IMG/VR virus record: IMGVR_UViG_3300034374_005365
Span: 1-25,762 of that record
Source: a virus
DNA: 25,762 nucleotides
Direction: 5' to 3' (one strand)
Part shown: positions 1 through 5,812 of the stretch, piece after piece
Layout: every line of letters starts with the position of its first letter
Numbering within the stretch: the stretch's first letter is position 1
Made by a program: the position numbers and the translations under genes
The notes under the pieces: model-generated
Seen by the model: only the letters and a program-made list of their open reading frames with translations
What the model was told of the DNA's origin: nothing
The model's database searches: none

Positions 1-372
1 GCGGGTGATAGCCCGACTATCGGTGAGTTTACACAACCAGCGAACACAATCATCACTGACATTAAGATTTTTTGTGACGTTGCTCCGATTATCGGAGAAG
101 GTGATATTGGTTACGAAGTTGGTACATCTTCTTCTGGCGCACAAATTGTTGCGGCTCAGACAGACGAAATACTGGATGCTGGTACAACCGTTGTTGTACA
201 CAACGTAACGGTGACTGCATTAGTTCTTCAGACACAGGATGGCACAACAGCCCCAGCTTCCGTTCAATATACAGACACCGCAAGAACTATTTTCTGCAAC
301 ATCACTAATACAGTTGATGCTACAACAGCAGGATCGTTCACGTTCATCATTGAGTACGTTCAAATTGCGTAA
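1..372 (+). CDS. Small virion structural protein, 5'-truncated
   Basis: Frame 1 is open from the first base and ends at TAA 370-372, giving 123 residues with the true start outside the window. The protein is rich in Thr, Val, Ile and Ala in alternating beta-strand patterns (for example GTTVVVHNVTVTALVLQTQD), has no membrane segment or catalytic motif, and ends in FTFIIEYVQIA. This composition fits a beta-sandwich virion protein such as a decoration or minor head protein. The next gene has similar size and character, so the two may be related structural subunits. The call rests on composition and position at the start of a late operon, not on a recognised family; the exact role is unknown. Confidence 0.6.
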   Translation, partial: AGDSPTIGEFTQPANTIITDIKIFCDVAPIIGEGDIGYEVGTSSSGAQIVAAQTDEILDAGTTVVVHNVTVTALVLQTQDGTTAPASVQYTDTARTIFCNITNTVDATTAGSFTFIIEYVQIA

Positions 373-380
373 TTAATCTG

Positions 381-398
381 GTGGGGCTAACGCCCCGC
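381..398 (+). terminator. GC-rich hairpin between two structural genes
   Basis: GTGGGGC and GCCCCGC form a 7-bp stem (one G-T wobble) around a TAAC tetraloop in the only sizeable intergenic gap of the late block. It is followed by the AT-rich run TATATTTTATA, not a clean U-tract. It could be a partial intrinsic terminator, an RNA-processing or stability hairpin that sets stoichiometry between the upstream and downstream structural genes, or chance. The stem is seen in the sequence; the role is inferred. Confidence 0.4.
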
Positions 399-420
399 CT
401 ATATTTTATAGGAGATTAAT

Positions 421-825
421 ATGGCGGATGCTGTAACCTCACAAACGCTGATCGACGGCGGTAAACAGGTCGTTATGAAGTTCACTAATGTTTCCGACGG
501 GACCGGAGAGTCTGCCGTTACAAAGGTTGATGTTTCTGCCTTATCATCCAGTGTGGACGGTGACGCTTGTACGGGCGTTGTGATTGAGCGTATTTGGTGG
601 CAATGTATTGGCATGAAGGTTCAAATTTTGTGGGATGCGACTACGAACGCATTTTGCATTGAGCTTGGCGAAAACCAGAGCGGCTCCCACGACTATACCG
701 TTTTTGGTGGTTTAACCAACAACGCGGGAAGTGGCAAAACTGGGGACCTTGCTTTTACAACCGTAGGGCATACTGGCGCGGACACTTATACAATTGTTTT
801 GTATATGCGTAAAAAGTATGACTAA
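421..825 (+). CDS. Small virion structural protein
   Basis: This is a 134-residue protein starting at ATG 421, with AGGAG at 410-414 as ribosome binding site. Alternating hydrophobic/polar segments (VVMKFTNVSDG, MKVQILWDATTNAFCIEL, TYTIVLYMRKKYD) suggest an all-beta fold, and it ends in a short basic tail. No signal peptide, membrane helix or enzymatic motif is visible. It sits just downstream of another beta-rich protein and just upstream of the small basic genes, in the position expected for accessory head or neck proteins. From memory, similar proteins recur in uncultured marine phage genomes without an assigned function. It is a confident gene with an unknown precise role. Confidence 0.65.
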   Translation: MADAVTSQTLIDGGKQVVMKFTNVSDGTGESAVTKVDVSALSSSVDGDACTGVVIERIWWQCIGMKVQILWDATTNAFCIELGENQSGSHDYTVFGGLTNNAGSGKTGDLAFTTVGHTGADTYTIVLYMRKKYD

Positions 826-828
826 CCA

Positions 829-1113
829 ATGGCTAGTACAAAAAACGTAACTAGAACTCCTTCGGGGCGTTTGACATACAGGGGTGAGACTTTTGGCGGA
901 TACAACAAGCCTAAAAAAACTCCGGGAAAGTCAAAAAAGAGCGCGGTCCTTGCCAAAAAAGGAGACCAAGTTAAACTGGTTCGCTTTGGTGATCCAAAAA
1001 TGTCTATCAAAAAAGACCAGCCCGCTAGACGTTCTAGTTTTAGAGCCAGACACAAATGCGATACTGCCAAAGACAAATTCAGCCCCCGATACTGGTCCTG
1101 TAAAGCATGGTGA
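829..1113 (+). CDS. Small basic protein with C-terminal Cys pair
   Basis: This is a 94-residue protein starting 3 bases after the upstream stop. By my count it has 26 Lys/Arg against 6 Asp/Glu, a strongly basic composition. The Lys-rich middle (NKPKKTPGKSKKSAVLAKK) is followed by a tail that looks conserved and contains two cysteines and aromatic residues (RARHKCDTAKDK, then YWSCKAW at the C-terminus). The paired Cys and His could bind a metal or form a disulfide. It heads a run of basic mini-proteins up to 2217. I recognise the tail as typical of small marine phage proteins but know no function; nucleic-acid binding or packaging with the genome is inference. The overlapping open frame that starts at 884 is a shadow over this part. 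Confidence 0.65.
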   Translation: MASTKNVTRTPSGRLTYRGETFGGYNKPKKTPGKSKKSAVLAKKGDQVKLVRFGDPKMSIKKDQPARRSSFRARHKCDTAKDKFSPRYWSCKAW

Positions 1114-1120
1114 CGAAGAA

Positions 1121-1303
1121 ATGAAGATACTAGAACTTTTGGCTAAATTAGAAAAACACGAAGCGGAGTGTGATTTACGTTATCAACGTATTGAAGAAAA
1201 GTTGTCTGACCAAAAAAGCTCTTTAAAAGCTTTTGATTTAAAACTTTGGGGATTAGCGGTCTTAATTTTAATCGCACCCTTTGTTGGAAAGCTTTTGGGT
1301 TAA
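1121..1303 (+). CDS. XhlA-like coiled-coil and membrane-anchor protein
   Basis: This 60-residue protein starts at ATG 1121, 7 bases after the upstream TGA. Residues 1-40 form a charged, likely coiled-coil helix (LLAKLEKHEAECDLRYQRIE). Residues 42-59 are a single hydrophobic segment (LWGLAVLILIAPFVGKLL). This layout, a short amphipathic helix followed by one C-terminal transmembrane helix, is that of XhlA-type phage hemolysin/holin-associated proteins, which sit in the inner membrane and help lysis. The reading frame is open upstream to 884, but that part overlaps the preceding basic gene, so I chose the internal ATG. No holin or endolysin lies next to it, so a lysis role is plausible but unproven; a virion membrane anchor is an alternative. 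Confidence 0.5.
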   Translation: MKILELLAKLEKHEAECDLRYQRIEEKLSDQKSSLKAFDLKLWGLAVLILIAPFVGKLLG

Positions 1304-1307
1304 CGTT

Positions 1308-1493
1308 ATGGCTTACTCGCGCAAATCCAAAAAAGCTTCTTCAAAAAGCACCGGCAGTAAAATATGCCCTTCTGGGAAAGCTTGGGCTAAACGTACTTTT
1401 GACACGTATCCTTCAGCGTATGCAAACATGGCAGCGTCTAAGTATTGTAAAGACCCCAATTATGCCAAGAAAAGTAAAAGGAAAAAGGGATGA
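1308..1493 (+). CDS. Small basic Cys-containing protein
   Basis: This is a 61-residue protein starting MAYSRKSKKASSK at ATG 1308, 4 bases after the previous stop. An upstream in-frame ATG at 1281 would overlap the membrane-protein gene and is less likely. It has about 17 Lys/Arg against 2 Asp. The central core (KICPSGKAWAKRTFDTYPSA, then SKYCKDPNYAKK) carries two Cys and several aromatic residues and looks like the conserved part, with Lys-rich arms at both ends. I recall the core from small proteins of marine phages and large DNA viruses, without known function. Its TGA overlaps the next ATG (ATGA at 1490), implying coupled translation. Binding to packaged DNA is possible but only inferred. 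Confidence 0.6.
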   Translation: MAYSRKSKKASSKSTGSKICPSGKAWAKRTFDTYPSAYANMAASKYCKDPNYAKKSKRKKG

Positions 1494-1621
1494 CGCTAAG
1501 TAAAGGTAACAAACGAAAAGTTAAAAAGGTTGTAAGGGGTTTGAACAAAGCTTCAAAGACTCATGCCGGACAGGCTAAAACTCTTAAAACAATGTTACGC
1601 TCTCCTAGAAAGAAAAGTTAA
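1490..1621 (+). CDS. Tiny basic protein, 43 residues
   Basis: An ATG at 1490 overlaps the previous TGA by the ATGA junction and opens a frame of 43 codons ending at TAA 1619-1621. The protein has 15 Lys/Arg and no Asp or Glu. It reads MTLSKGNKRKVKKVVRGLNK, then a short helix-prone stretch with ASKTHAGQAKTLKTML, and ends RSPRKKS. The tight coupling on both sides (the next gene starts at GTG 1622, immediately after the stop) argues that it is real despite its size. It could bind nucleic acid; no family is recognised with confidence. Confidence 0.55.
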   Translation: MTLSKGNKRKVKKVVRGLNKASKTHAGQAKTLKTMLRSPRKKS

Positions 1622-2002
1622 GTGGGCGGTGAGTTAAAAAAATGGCGCGACCAAAACTGGGTTAGAATAGGGTCCGACGGCTCTATAAAAGGACCTTGTG
1701 GCACCTCTAAAAACAAGAAAAAACCAGATCGTTGTTTGCCTGAAAGCAAGGCACGGTCTCTTACCAAAGAACAACGACGTGCTACTGCCGCGAAAAAGAA
1801 GCGAGGCGGGGAAAAGGGGCAAAAAGTTGTAAAAAACACAAAAGCTGCTATGGTTACAAAGATGTCTAAGGGCGGCGAACCTTCCACAACGAGGGCAAAA
1901 AGAGCTTTTCGTGGGAATACACCTCCCGGCACTGTAGTAGCCCGAGGTTGTGGCGTAGTTTTAGGAAGCAAACGTAAAAAAACAAAAGGATCAGTATCAT
2001 GA
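1622..2002 (+). CDS. Basic Cys-containing protein, GTG start
   Basis: This is a 126-residue protein with about 35 Lys/Arg against 8 Asp/Glu. The GTG start directly follows the previous TAA. It appears to have two modules. Residues 1-60 carry the motif WVRIGSDGSIKGPCGTSK followed by PDRCLPESKARSL and KEQRRATAAKKKR. Residues 90-122 carry RAKRAFRGNTPPGTVVARGC and a Lys/Arg-rich end. I recall each module from small marine virus proteins; whether they usually occur apart is from memory only. Cysteines in both modules could form a metal site or disulfides. The stop overlaps the next start at ATGA 1999-2002. The long open frame on the opposite strand here (1618-1971) is a codon-usage shadow. Function is unknown. 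Confidence 0.6.
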   Translation: MGGELKKWRDQNWVRIGSDGSIKGPCGTSKNKKKPDRCLPESKARSLTKEQRRATAAKKKRGGEKGQKVVKNTKAAMVTKMSKGGEPSTTRAKRAFRGNTPPGTVVARGCGVVLGSKRKKTKGSVS

Positions 2003-2217
2003 AAAAACCTATGAAAAGCAAAGGTTACCGTAGCGGTGGCAAGGTTAAGAAAATGTCAAAAGGTGGAGCCGCAGGCGGTAAAAAAGTTCGACGTATGTCA
2101 AAAGGCGGAGCCGCTGGTGGTAAAAAAGTGATGCGTATGTCAAAAGGCGGGAGCCCCGCAATGACGTTAGCTCAAGTTAAGTCAGCCGCTAAAGCATTAG
2201 GTAAAAAAGTTGTTTAA
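1999..2217 (+). CDS. Lys/Gly repeat protein
   Basis: This 72-residue protein has 22 Lys/Arg and no acidic residue. It starts at the ATGA junction with the previous gene. The body is a 14-residue repeat of the form [KR]MSKGGAAGGKKV, two full copies and a partial third (residues 18-51), followed by a helix-prone tail (MTLAQVKSAAKALGKKVV). The opening YRSGGKVKKMSKGG resembles the x-x-G-G-x-V peptides of the large virion proteins further right. The composition recalls histone H1 tails or protamine-like polymers and would suit DNA condensation, but that is inference. It closes the basic mini-gene cluster. Confidence 0.6.
   Translation: MKKPMKSKGYRSGGKVKKMSKGGAAGGKKVRRMSKGGAAGGKKVMRMSKGGSPAMTLAQVKSAAKALGKKVV
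2050..2151 (+). repeat. 42-bp in-frame tandem repeat
   Basis: Copies start at 2050, 2092 and 2134 (the last partial). Each encodes [KR]MSKGGAAGGKKV plus a basic residue. Copies differ mainly at synonymous positions (ggtggagccgcaggcggt against ggcggagccgctggtggt), so the peptide seems to be under selection after an older duplication. Confidence 0.75.
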
Positions 2218-2224
2218 AGTATAG

Positions 2225-2899
2225 ATGGCGTATTTGCATAGCAATATACCTTATTTTAAGGCATGGGTTCGTCGTGAATACACTCATAACCATGAGGCGT
2301 ACCACGGCGAATTTTTACACGCTATGGTTATTGGTGTGACAACAATACCAAACAGGTCTTTAAGTTTTCAGGTTGTATTTACTGGAAACCCTGCCGAAGG
2401 GGAAGAAGAGGACACCGTACACGGTGGAGCTATGTGGGCGCGTATGCCGATAACTGCGCTTGTTGGTGATATTCCTTTAGAAGAATGGCCCGAGCCAATG
2501 GAAACCTACGACGCACAACCTTGGGACTGCGCGTCTCATTACAACTCTGTTTACATTATGGACAGAACAACGCCTTGTCCGTGGATGGCTAAGATAAACG
2601 GTGAAATGCACCCTGCAAAGTATTTGTTCACGGTAGACTACACTGATAGCGAAATTGCTGATGATCCGGCACAACACAAACAAAACCACGTGCTTCAACT
2701 ATTAGATGCAGGGGAATGGACGGGTAATATTGTGGCGTTACCTAACAATCGTGTTCGTGTAACGCACCCTGCGTGGTTTCAGACGGGAGAAGGCGCTCCG
2801 GACTTTAAACCATCTCAGCATATACATTATTCTAAATCTGATTTAGACTACACACTAGATGTTAACAAGGTTTTTGATAACCTTTATAACGAGGAATAA
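2225..2899 (+). CDS. Conserved virion-associated protein, unknown
   Basis: This 224-residue protein starts at ATG 2225, 7 bases after the previous stop, with a weak ribosome binding site (AAAGTATAG). It is rich in aromatic and acidic residues, has no membrane segment and mixes strands and loops (MAYLHSNIPYFKAWVRREYT at the start; HVLQLLDAGEWTGNIVALPN near residue 165). The globular, Trp-rich character differs sharply from the basic mini-proteins just upstream. Its place directly before the gp4-like tail factor suggests a neck or head-completion component. I recall similar sequences from uncultured marine phages but no assigned role, and I see no catalytic motif. Confidence 0.6.
   Translation: MAYLHSNIPYFKAWVRREYTHNHEAYHGEFLHAMVIGVTTIPNRSLSFQVVFTGNPAEGEEEDTVHGGAMWARMPITALVGDIPLEEWPEPMETYDAQPWDCASHYNSVYIMDRTTPCPWMAKINGEMHPAKYLFTVDYTDSEIADDPAQHKQNHVLQLLDAGEWTGNIVALPNNRVRVTHPAWFQTGEGAPDFKPSQHIHYSKSDLDYTLDVNKVFDNLYNEE
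2891..2895 (+). promoter_or_regulatory. Ribosome binding site that fixes the 2901 start
   Basis: GAGGA lies 5 bases before ATG 2901, inside the end of the upstream gene. It supports 2901 as the start over the in-frame ATG at 2859, which would add 14 residues overlapping the previous coding region. Confidence 0.65.
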
Positions 2900-2900
2900 A

Positions 2901-3569
2901 ATGACGCTTTCTAACAGCAAAGATTTTGAACCGGATGTTGCTGAATATGTTGAAGAGGCATTTGAGCGATGTGGTTTAGAGGTTCGTACTGGTTACGACC
3001 TAAAGTCTGCTCGGCGTTCTCTCAATCTTTTGCTCGCAGAGTGGGCCAATAGGGGCCTTAATCAGTGGACTATTAAGCAACGTACCCTCACAACAATAGC
3101 GGCGGACGGAACTTACGACCTTAGTGCGGATGTAATAGACATTTTGTCTATTGTCGTACAAAGGGACAGCACTGATTACTCGCTAACTAGGTTAAGCAGG
3201 GATGGTTTTCTAACAATTCCGAACAAAACAACGCAAGGCCGCGTAAACCAGTTCTTTTTAGATCGTCAAAACACGCCTGTTTTAAACGTTTGGCCTGTTC
3301 CAGACAACTCAACAGACGTAATTTACTACAATGCTTTAACCCGCATGGACGATGCGGACGTTTACACTAACACGCTTGATCTTCCCTTTAGGTTTTACCC
3401 CTGTTTAACGGCAGGATTGGCTTACTACATTGCTTTAAAACGCGCACCTAACCGTGTTCAAATGTTAAAAGCTATGTATGAAGAAGAATTTGACCGTGCG
3501 GCAACAGAAGATCGTGATCGGTCTTCTTTTAACGTTGTTCCAAACTATCAGTATTATAGGACAAACTAA
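2901..3569 (+). CDS. P22 gp4-like head-to-tail factor
   Basis: This is a 222-residue protein. The N-terminal half is helical with the hallmark stretch SARRSLNLLLAEWANRGLN (around residues 36-54), followed by a strand-rich middle (QRTLTTIAADGTYDL) and a C-terminal helical part with YYIALKRAPNRVQMLKAMYE. This arrangement matches P22 gp4-type tail accessory factors and related podovirus head-tail connector proteins, which bind below the portal ring, close the packaged head and offer a docking surface for the tail nozzle. Size suits the family, which spans roughly 160-230 residues. It lies next to another adaptor and upstream of the gp10-like gene, consistent with tail assembly. The start at 2901 is preferred over 2859 because of the GAGGA site. 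Family assignment is by motif recognition, not a search. Confidence 0.7.
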   Translation: MTLSNSKDFEPDVAEYVEEAFERCGLEVRTGYDLKSARRSLNLLLAEWANRGLNQWTIKQRTLTTIAADGTYDLSADVIDILSIVVQRDSTDYSLTRLSRDGFLTIPNKTTQGRVNQFFLDRQNTPVLNVWPVPDNSTDVIYYNALTRMDDADVYTNTLDLPFRFYPCLTAGLAYYIALKRAPNRVQMLKAMYEEEFDRAATEDRDRSSFNVVPNYQYYRTN

Positions 3570-3928
3570 TGGCCAAGTTTGCTTCTGGAAAAAAAGCTTA
3601 TGCAATATCTGATCGGTCCGGGTTCCGGTATCGGTATAAAGACATGCGCCGGGAGTGGAATGGCTTACTTGTTGGTCAAGATGAGTACGAGCCCAAGCAG
3701 CCTCAACTTGGTCCTTTTAGAAAAGTTGTTGATCCTCAAGCGTTGGAGAACGCTCGTCCAGACTCTCCCAACCCTACCAGTGCGTTTTTGGTTATAACTA
3801 CAAATAGCGTTGTTTACTTGGGGAATGGCAACTGGGCAAGTGGTGGAACAGCGGAACTTCCTTCTGAATTAACCATAACAACTGCCTTAGAGGGCGGTGT
3901 GGGCACGGTATCGGTGGTAACAACATGA
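3569..3928 (+). CDS. Small conserved structural protein
   Basis: This 119-residue protein starts one base inside the preceding TAA (TAATG). The N-terminal region reads AISDRSGFRYRYKDMRREWN and then DEYEPKQPQLGPF, a motif I recall from small virion-associated proteins of marine phages, including myoviruses. The C-terminal 45 residues are beta-rich and end in GGVGTVSVVTT, an ending nearly repeated in the protein at 11092-11406. There is no enzymatic motif. It lies between the gp4-like factor and the adaptor, so a small tail or neck component is likely, but no direct function is known. It overlaps the next gene by four bases (ATGA 3925-3928). Confidence 0.6.
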   Translation: MAKFASGKKAYAISDRSGFRYRYKDMRREWNGLLVGQDEYEPKQPQLGPFRKVVDPQALENARPDSPNPTSAFLVITTNSVVYLGNGNWASGGTAELPSELTITTALEGGVGTVSVVTT

Positions 3929-4575
3929 GTTTTACATATGCAGAACTAAAACAAGCGATCCAAGACTTTGCAGACAACAATGAGACAACGTTTGTAAATA
4001 ACTTGCCGGTTTTTATACGACAGGCAGAAGAACGTATTTTAAAAAGCGTTCAACTCAACTTGTTTCGCAAAAATGTAGAAGGAAATATGTCAAGCTCCGA
4101 CAAATATTTGGCTTGTCCTAGTGATTTTCTTGCGCCATTTTCTTTATCTTTTGTTGATTCAAGCAGTGACTCTGTTTTTTTAGACTTTAAAGACACAGAT
4201 TTTATACAATCGTTTACTCCTAACAGCGCGACCACAGGAAACCCGAGATATTACGCTGTTTTTGACATAAACAATTTTATCATAGCCCCTACGCCAAGCT
4301 CTGCCTTTAACGTTGAACTTCACTACTATTATCGACCGGCTAGTTTAACCACCTTGGCTGGAACGGGCACTACTTGGCTGAGTGAAAATGCGTCTATTGC
4401 CATACTTTACGGAAGTCTTGTTGAGGCTTATATTTACATGAAGGGTGATGCCGACATGATGGCTCTTTATGAAAAGAGGTTTGCCGAGGCTATTATGGGA
4501 ATGAAAGGACTTGGAGAATCTAAAGAAGTCACGGATGAATACCGCACCGGAGTAGTGAGGAGACCTAAACAATGA
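3925..4575 (+). CDS. Phage neck/tail adaptor protein
   Basis: This 216-residue protein opens with MSFTYAELKQAIQDFADNNE and then VFIRQAEERILKSVQL, the helical N-terminal pattern of adaptor proteins seen in podoviruses such as SU10. It continues with a beta-rich centre (FIIAPTPSSAFNVELHYYYR) and a C-terminal helical region with MALYEKRFAEAIMGM. Such proteins form a ring between portal and tail and attach the fibres or nozzle. The gene overlaps its neighbours by ATGA junctions on both sides. Having both this and the gp4-like protein in one operon suggests a two-layer connector. The assignment rests on remembered sequence patterns; another neck protein type is possible. Confidence 0.6.
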   Translation: MSFTYAELKQAIQDFADNNETTFVNNLPVFIRQAEERILKSVQLNLFRKNVEGNMSSSDKYLACPSDFLAPFSLSFVDSSSDSVFLDFKDTDFIQSFTPNSATTGNPRYYAVFDINNFIIAPTPSSAFNVELHYYYRPASLTTLAGTGTTWLSENASIAILYGSLVEAYIYMKGDADMMALYEKRFAEAIMGMKGLGESKEVTDEYRTGVVRRPKQ

Positions 4576-4871
4576 ATATCCCAGCCTTAGACATTGGTCT
4601 TTCCAAGGACTTTGCGGTTGAAGTTCATACTTCAAACGGTCGTGGGTTTAACCCCGAGGAAATTGCAGAACGTTGCGCTGACAAAATTATCTCAGTTTCC
4701 GACACCGCACACCCTGCTATACAAGCGCAGGCCCGTGCTTTTAAAGATAACATTGTTAAGCTTGTAGAATTTTATTTAGCAGAAGCTGTTAAAAATGACA
4801 GAACTACTGTATATAATGCACTAACCGACGCGGGACACCCGGAGCTTGCGTCACTTATTAGGAGATTGTGA
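4572..4871 (+). CDS. Small helical conserved phage protein
   Basis: This is a 99-residue, mostly helical, soluble protein. It has the motif GFNPEEIAERCADKIISVSD in the first third and ends AGHPELASLIRRL. It starts at the ATGA overlap with the adaptor gene. I recall close relatives in marine phage structural operons, always unassigned. Its size and helical content would fit a chaperone or a small connector subunit. No catalytic residues are apparent. Confidence 0.6.
   Translation: MNIPALDIGLSKDFAVEVHTSNGRGFNPEEIAERCADKIISVSDTAHPAIQAQARAFKDNIVKLVEFYLAEAVKNDRTTVYNALTDAGHPELASLIRRL
4860..4865 (+). promoter_or_regulatory. Ribosome binding site for the 4873 start
   Basis: AGGAGA overlaps the last codons of the upstream gene and lies 7 bases before ATG 4873. 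It favours MAFNGNF as the N-terminus rather than the in-frame ATG at 4846. Confidence 0.65.
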
Positions 4872-4872
4872 C

Positions 4873-5316
4873 ATGGCCTTTAATGGTAACTTCATGTGTA
4901 CGAGCTTTAAGCAAGAACTTCTTGAGGCCAAGCACAACTTTTTGAACAGTGGGGGCAGCACGTTTAATTTAGCTCTTTACACGAATAGTGCCACTTTTAC
5001 AGCGGCAACTACTGCGTACACTTCAACCAACGAAATAACCAACACTGCGGGAAGCGCGTACTCTGCCAAGGGTGTGGCCCTAACACGGGTTAATCCTTCG
5101 GTTTCGGGTACTACCGCTCTCACCGACTTTGCGGATGCTTCTTTTAGTTCTGCGACGTTTACCGCTCGCGGCGCTTTGATATTTAACGACTCAGCTTCAG
5201 GCGATCCCTCAGTGGTTGTTCTGGATTTTGGTGCAGATAAAACAGCAACTAACGGTACTTTTACGGTGGTTTTTCCCACTGCTGACGCCAGCAACGCGAT
5301 TATTCGGATAGCCTAA
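4873..5316 (+). CDS. Small Thr/Ser-rich structural protein
   Basis: This 147-residue protein starts MAFNGNFMCTSFKQELLEAK, followed by a long Thr/Ala/Ser-rich beta region (FNLALYTNSATFTAATTAYT; later FTVVFPTADASNAIIRIA at the end). The pattern resembles capsid-decoration or fibre-associated beta proteins and is familiar from uncultured marine phages. It is the first gene of the fibre-related group and shares a TAATG junction with the 22-residue-repeat gene. There is no membrane segment or active site. A virion surface role is inferred from composition and context. The minus-strand frame over it is a shadow. Confidence 0.65.
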   Translation: MAFNGNFMCTSFKQELLEAKHNFLNSGGSTFNLALYTNSATFTAATTAYTSTNEITNTAGSAYSAKGVALTRVNPSVSGTTALTDFADASFSSATFTARGALIFNDSASGDPSVVVLDFGADKTATNGTFTVVFPTADASNAIIRIA

Positions 5317-5801
5317 TGGCCGACATGGTAGTTGCCTATTTAGGGTGGAACTCTTCTAGTCAAGGCTGGAATGGTGGCACTTGGGGCAACGACGTGGCTC
5401 TACCCGGATCAACGGGTTCTGTAGGATCAGTTGTTGTTGCGGCAACTGCCGTTGTCCCCGTTACGGGGTTAACTTCCACGGGCTCTGTAGGATCAGTTTC
5501 TGTCACAGGAACAGCTAGTGTGGCTGTAACGGGAATAGCTGCAACGGGTTCTCCCGGAGCGGTGACGGTTACGGGAACTGCCTTATTTAGTGTAACAGGG
5601 GTTTCGGGAACGGGGCAAGTTGGAGATGTTGGGGCTCTTATTGAAATTGACGTTGATGTACCCGTTACGGGTCTTTCAGCTACGGCCTCAGTATCTCCAG
5701 AGGGAGTTCTTGTTTGGGGAAGTATTGTCCCAGATCAAAATCCGGGGTATAGTAGCATAACGCCGTCTCAATCTCCCGGATTCACCGAAATTGCAGCGTA
5801 A
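5316..5801 (+). CDS. Repeat-rich fibre-type structural protein
   Basis: This 161-residue protein has three parts. Residues 10-30 are Trp/Gly-rich (GWNSSSQGWNGGTWGND). Residues 32-121 contain about four copies of a 22-residue beta repeat of the form TGS-V-GSV-x-V-x-GTA-x-V-x-VTG. The C-terminal 25 residues contain two similar short motifs (DQNPGYSSITP and SQSPGFTEIAA). Such short periodic beta repeats are typical of fibrous virion appendages or trimeric shafts. It starts inside the previous stop and ends 11 bases before the long fibre gene, so it probably works with that fibre or decorates the tail. Function is inferred from repeats and position. Confidence 0.65.
   Translation: MADMVVAYLGWNSSSQGWNGGTWGNDVALPGSTGSVGSVVVAATAVVPVTGLTSTGSVGSVSVTGTASVAVTGIAATGSPGAVTVTGTALFSVTGVSGTGQVGDVGALIEIDVDVPVTGLSATASVSPEGVLVWGSIVPDQNPGYSSITPSQSPGFTEIAA
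5409..5606 (+). repeat. 66-bp coding repeat, three copies
   Basis: Copies begin at 5409, 5475 and 5541, each coding for a 22-residue unit (for example TGSVGSVSVTGTASVAVTG). The first two share the string ctctgtaggatcagtt or a near copy of it. A degenerate fourth unit follows to about 5680. Confidence 0.75.
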
Positions 5802-5812
5802 GGATTTAAAAA

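Noticed and set aside
401-410. TATATTTTAT considered as a -10 promoter element
   Set aside because: No matching -35 element is visible at a suitable distance (the upstream DNA is the hairpin), so a promoter cannot be supported.
884-1120. Upstream extension of the small membrane-protein frame, starting at 884
   Set aside because: This part lies in a different frame across the basic protein at 829-1113, whose tail looks conserved. The internal ATG at 1121 gives a sensible coiled-coil/membrane protein.
1618-1971. 117-residue minus-strand open frame opposite the basic Cys protein
   Set aside because: It is antisense to a gene coupled to both neighbours by start/stop junctions. Its Phe/Pro/Leu-rich product is what Lys/Gly-rich codons give on the reverse strand.
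4977-5294. 105-residue minus-strand frame opposite the Thr/Ser-rich protein
   Set aside because: It lies fully inside a plus-strand gene with a good ribosome binding site and a recognisable product; the antisense product is low-complexity Val/Ala.
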